64,000 bases of DNA, from assembly GCA_019155185.1 (NCBI GenBank), contig CM032809.1:8329200-8393199 (forward strand), written 5' to 3'. The notes under the pieces are model-generated. The model was given only the letters and a program-made list of their open reading frames with translations, was not told the origin of the DNA and ran no database searches. The DNA comes from Beaufortia kweichowensis. Lineage: Eukaryota > Chordata > Actinopteri > Cypriniformes > Gastromyzontidae. Every line of letters starts with the position of its first letter. Within the stretch, counting starts at the first letter, position 1. Both the position numbers and the translations under genes were made by a program. Positions 62,721-64,000 of the stretch are shown in pieces.

Positions 62721-62784
62721 ATGAGCGACTTCACGATGATAAACTGTTGCCTGCTTCTCTTCGCGTGTCTTCTGACCAGTGAAG
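62721..62784 (+). CDS. First coding exon of a secreted or membrane protein (partial)
   Basis: The exon encodes MSDFTMINCCLLLFACLLTS followed by EG, a typical signal peptide with a Cys/Leu core, and stops at a donor (gaag|gtaacg) in phase 1, the usual phase after signal-peptide exons of receptor and Ig-type genes. A second in-frame ATG at 62736 could also start. The remaining exons are outside the window, so the family cannot be named. The MHC-region context would allow a receptor such as a DDR-type kinase, but nothing in the sequence proves it. Confidence 0.55.
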
Positions 62785-64000
62785 GTAACGTGACACAGTA
62801 ACTTGTGGGCTAATCTTTGTTGTGTCTGCTTGTGCGTTTTACTCCTGTTATTTTGTAGCACGTAGATGTCATTTGCGTGACGCTTACAGACAACGAAAGC
62901 TGAACGTCAAGTCGACTGTCCCAAGTGGATTAATACGCTTGTAAACATGTATCATGCTCGTGCACGCTGATTTCTACAGCTTACCTGTTTATCTGGCTTA
63001 TCTTAGTCAACTTAAAAGATTGACCGTAACCTGTATCCCTTTGGTTTAGTACGCCATGTTACGCAAGGTGTGGCCTGTCGTGATCAATTTTGCGCGTTCT
63101 GTACGGTAGCAGGTGTAATTGTTGTGGCGCGCGCACTTTAATGTGACGTAAACTTTATCATAACAAACTGTTTAAAACTAGTGCATATCTGAAATATTCT
63201 TTGTATGTGTATTTGTATATCGTAAGTGTGAGACAAGCAACAGGGTCTTGTTATTTTTATGTGGGCTTTAAGACAGGTCTGTGGTTAGTATCGGCTTTCT
63301 TGCCTGAACAAAGATATCTCCATTGTATGCAAGTTGTTTAAATCAGTTGTTTTCAATTTTGTGTTATTGTACCAGTTCAAGTTACAGTTGTTCTTGCTAT
63401 TTTAATAGTAACGCTGGTCTTGCTGATAGCCCTGGACATTTGTGTCCCGGTGGTTTGAACAGCGGTGATTTGATGGCGTCTTGAGTCTCAGAGGGGCTGT
63501 TTTGCTCTGATAAGGAGAGACATGTCTAGGGTTTGCTTACAGGTGCACGGATAGGGGGAGGGAAACTAGACAAGATACTGCCAGCAGATGACTGTAAATG
63601 ATTTCAGATTCCCGTGCATATATTTCCCATGAAAAAGGAGGAGCGATAAATGAGTTTTGGATGGATGAATTGTGGCACCTCAATTAGTCATGCCAAGATT
63701 CCAGTGCTGCTCAACGTGCGTGGGCACACTCTGGGGTTCGCCTCGATTAATTTCTTTGCGTTTTACACCTCAGGACCCGCGGTGGGTTATTATCGTGTGC
63801 GTGAGACGTTTTTCAGTTCACTAAAGACTTTTGGTAACCCATTTATCTTTTTGAGAAGTGTCAAAGGTTTGTGTATTAGGGGGATCTTCAGGGATGAGGT
63901 GGAGGTTCTTGATGGTTGTCATGGAGACCCCCTTTTCAGGGGATCACACGGCATCCATCTTGTTTTAGAGTCTTTGAAGGGAGTTTGAAACATTATTGCA
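62785..64000 (+). other. Intron of the last gene, running off the window
   Basis: No acceptor-plus-exon with a recognisable domain was found before the end. A longer open frame at 63650-63988 shows no known motif and no clear acceptor that would join it in phase to the exon at 62721. Confidence 0.4.

Noticed and set aside
63650..63988. An open frame of 112 codons near the right end
   Set aside because: No known motif, no matching acceptor and no phase link to the signal-peptide exon.
1..64000. CRISPR arrays, bacterial operons, phage or plasmid features
   Set aside because: None seen; the window is vertebrate nuclear DNA with introns and fish-type repeats.

Overview
The window looks like vertebrate nuclear DNA from a teleost fish, most likely a cypriniform. 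The genes have many short exons with GT-AG introns and AT-rich introns and spacers. Several interspersed repeats (tRNA-type SINE remnants with the tail 'ctttggat(a/g)aaagc', a MITE with 'ggatagttcacc' ends) are of types I associate with cyprinids, and the protein sequences look fish-like. Species and chromosome cannot be read from the sequence.

Layout from left to right: tapbp (tapasin, +, 1195-4278), daxx (+, 6221-10366), zbtb22 (-, 12718-14830), kifc1 (-, 17423-21244), a znf384-like zinc finger gene (+, 23490-28934), flot1 (-, 33247-35860), an unnamed single-pass membrane protein with three Ig-like domains lacking the usual cysteines (+, 39982-45214), tcf19 (+, 50824-52944), then about 9 kb with no confirmed gene, and finally a first coding exon with a signal peptide (+, 62721-62784) whose remaining exons lie beyond the window. 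In humans TAPBP, ZBTB22, DAXX and KIFC1 are neighbours in the extended MHC class II region, while FLOT1 and TCF19 sit in the MHC class I region. The window is therefore a compact fish MHC-type block.

Functionally, tapbp serves peptide loading of MHC class I and carries an interferon-response-type promoter motif. daxx, zbtb22, znf384-like and tcf19 are nuclear chromatin or transcription proteins, and kifc1 is a mitotic kinesin. The kifc1 and tcf19 promoters carry cell-cycle motifs (CCAAT boxes, CHR, E2F). flot1 is a membrane scaffold gene divergent from the Ig-like gene. No operon-like logic is implied; the link is conserved synteny.

An important caution: four of the eight complete genes (tapbp, daxx, zbtb22, tcf19) contain single-base frame breaks inside otherwise well-conserved exons. 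This pattern fits leftover indel errors in the assembly better than four decaying genes, but it needs reads to settle. Exon limits given below were worked out by hand from splice sites and reading-frame phase.
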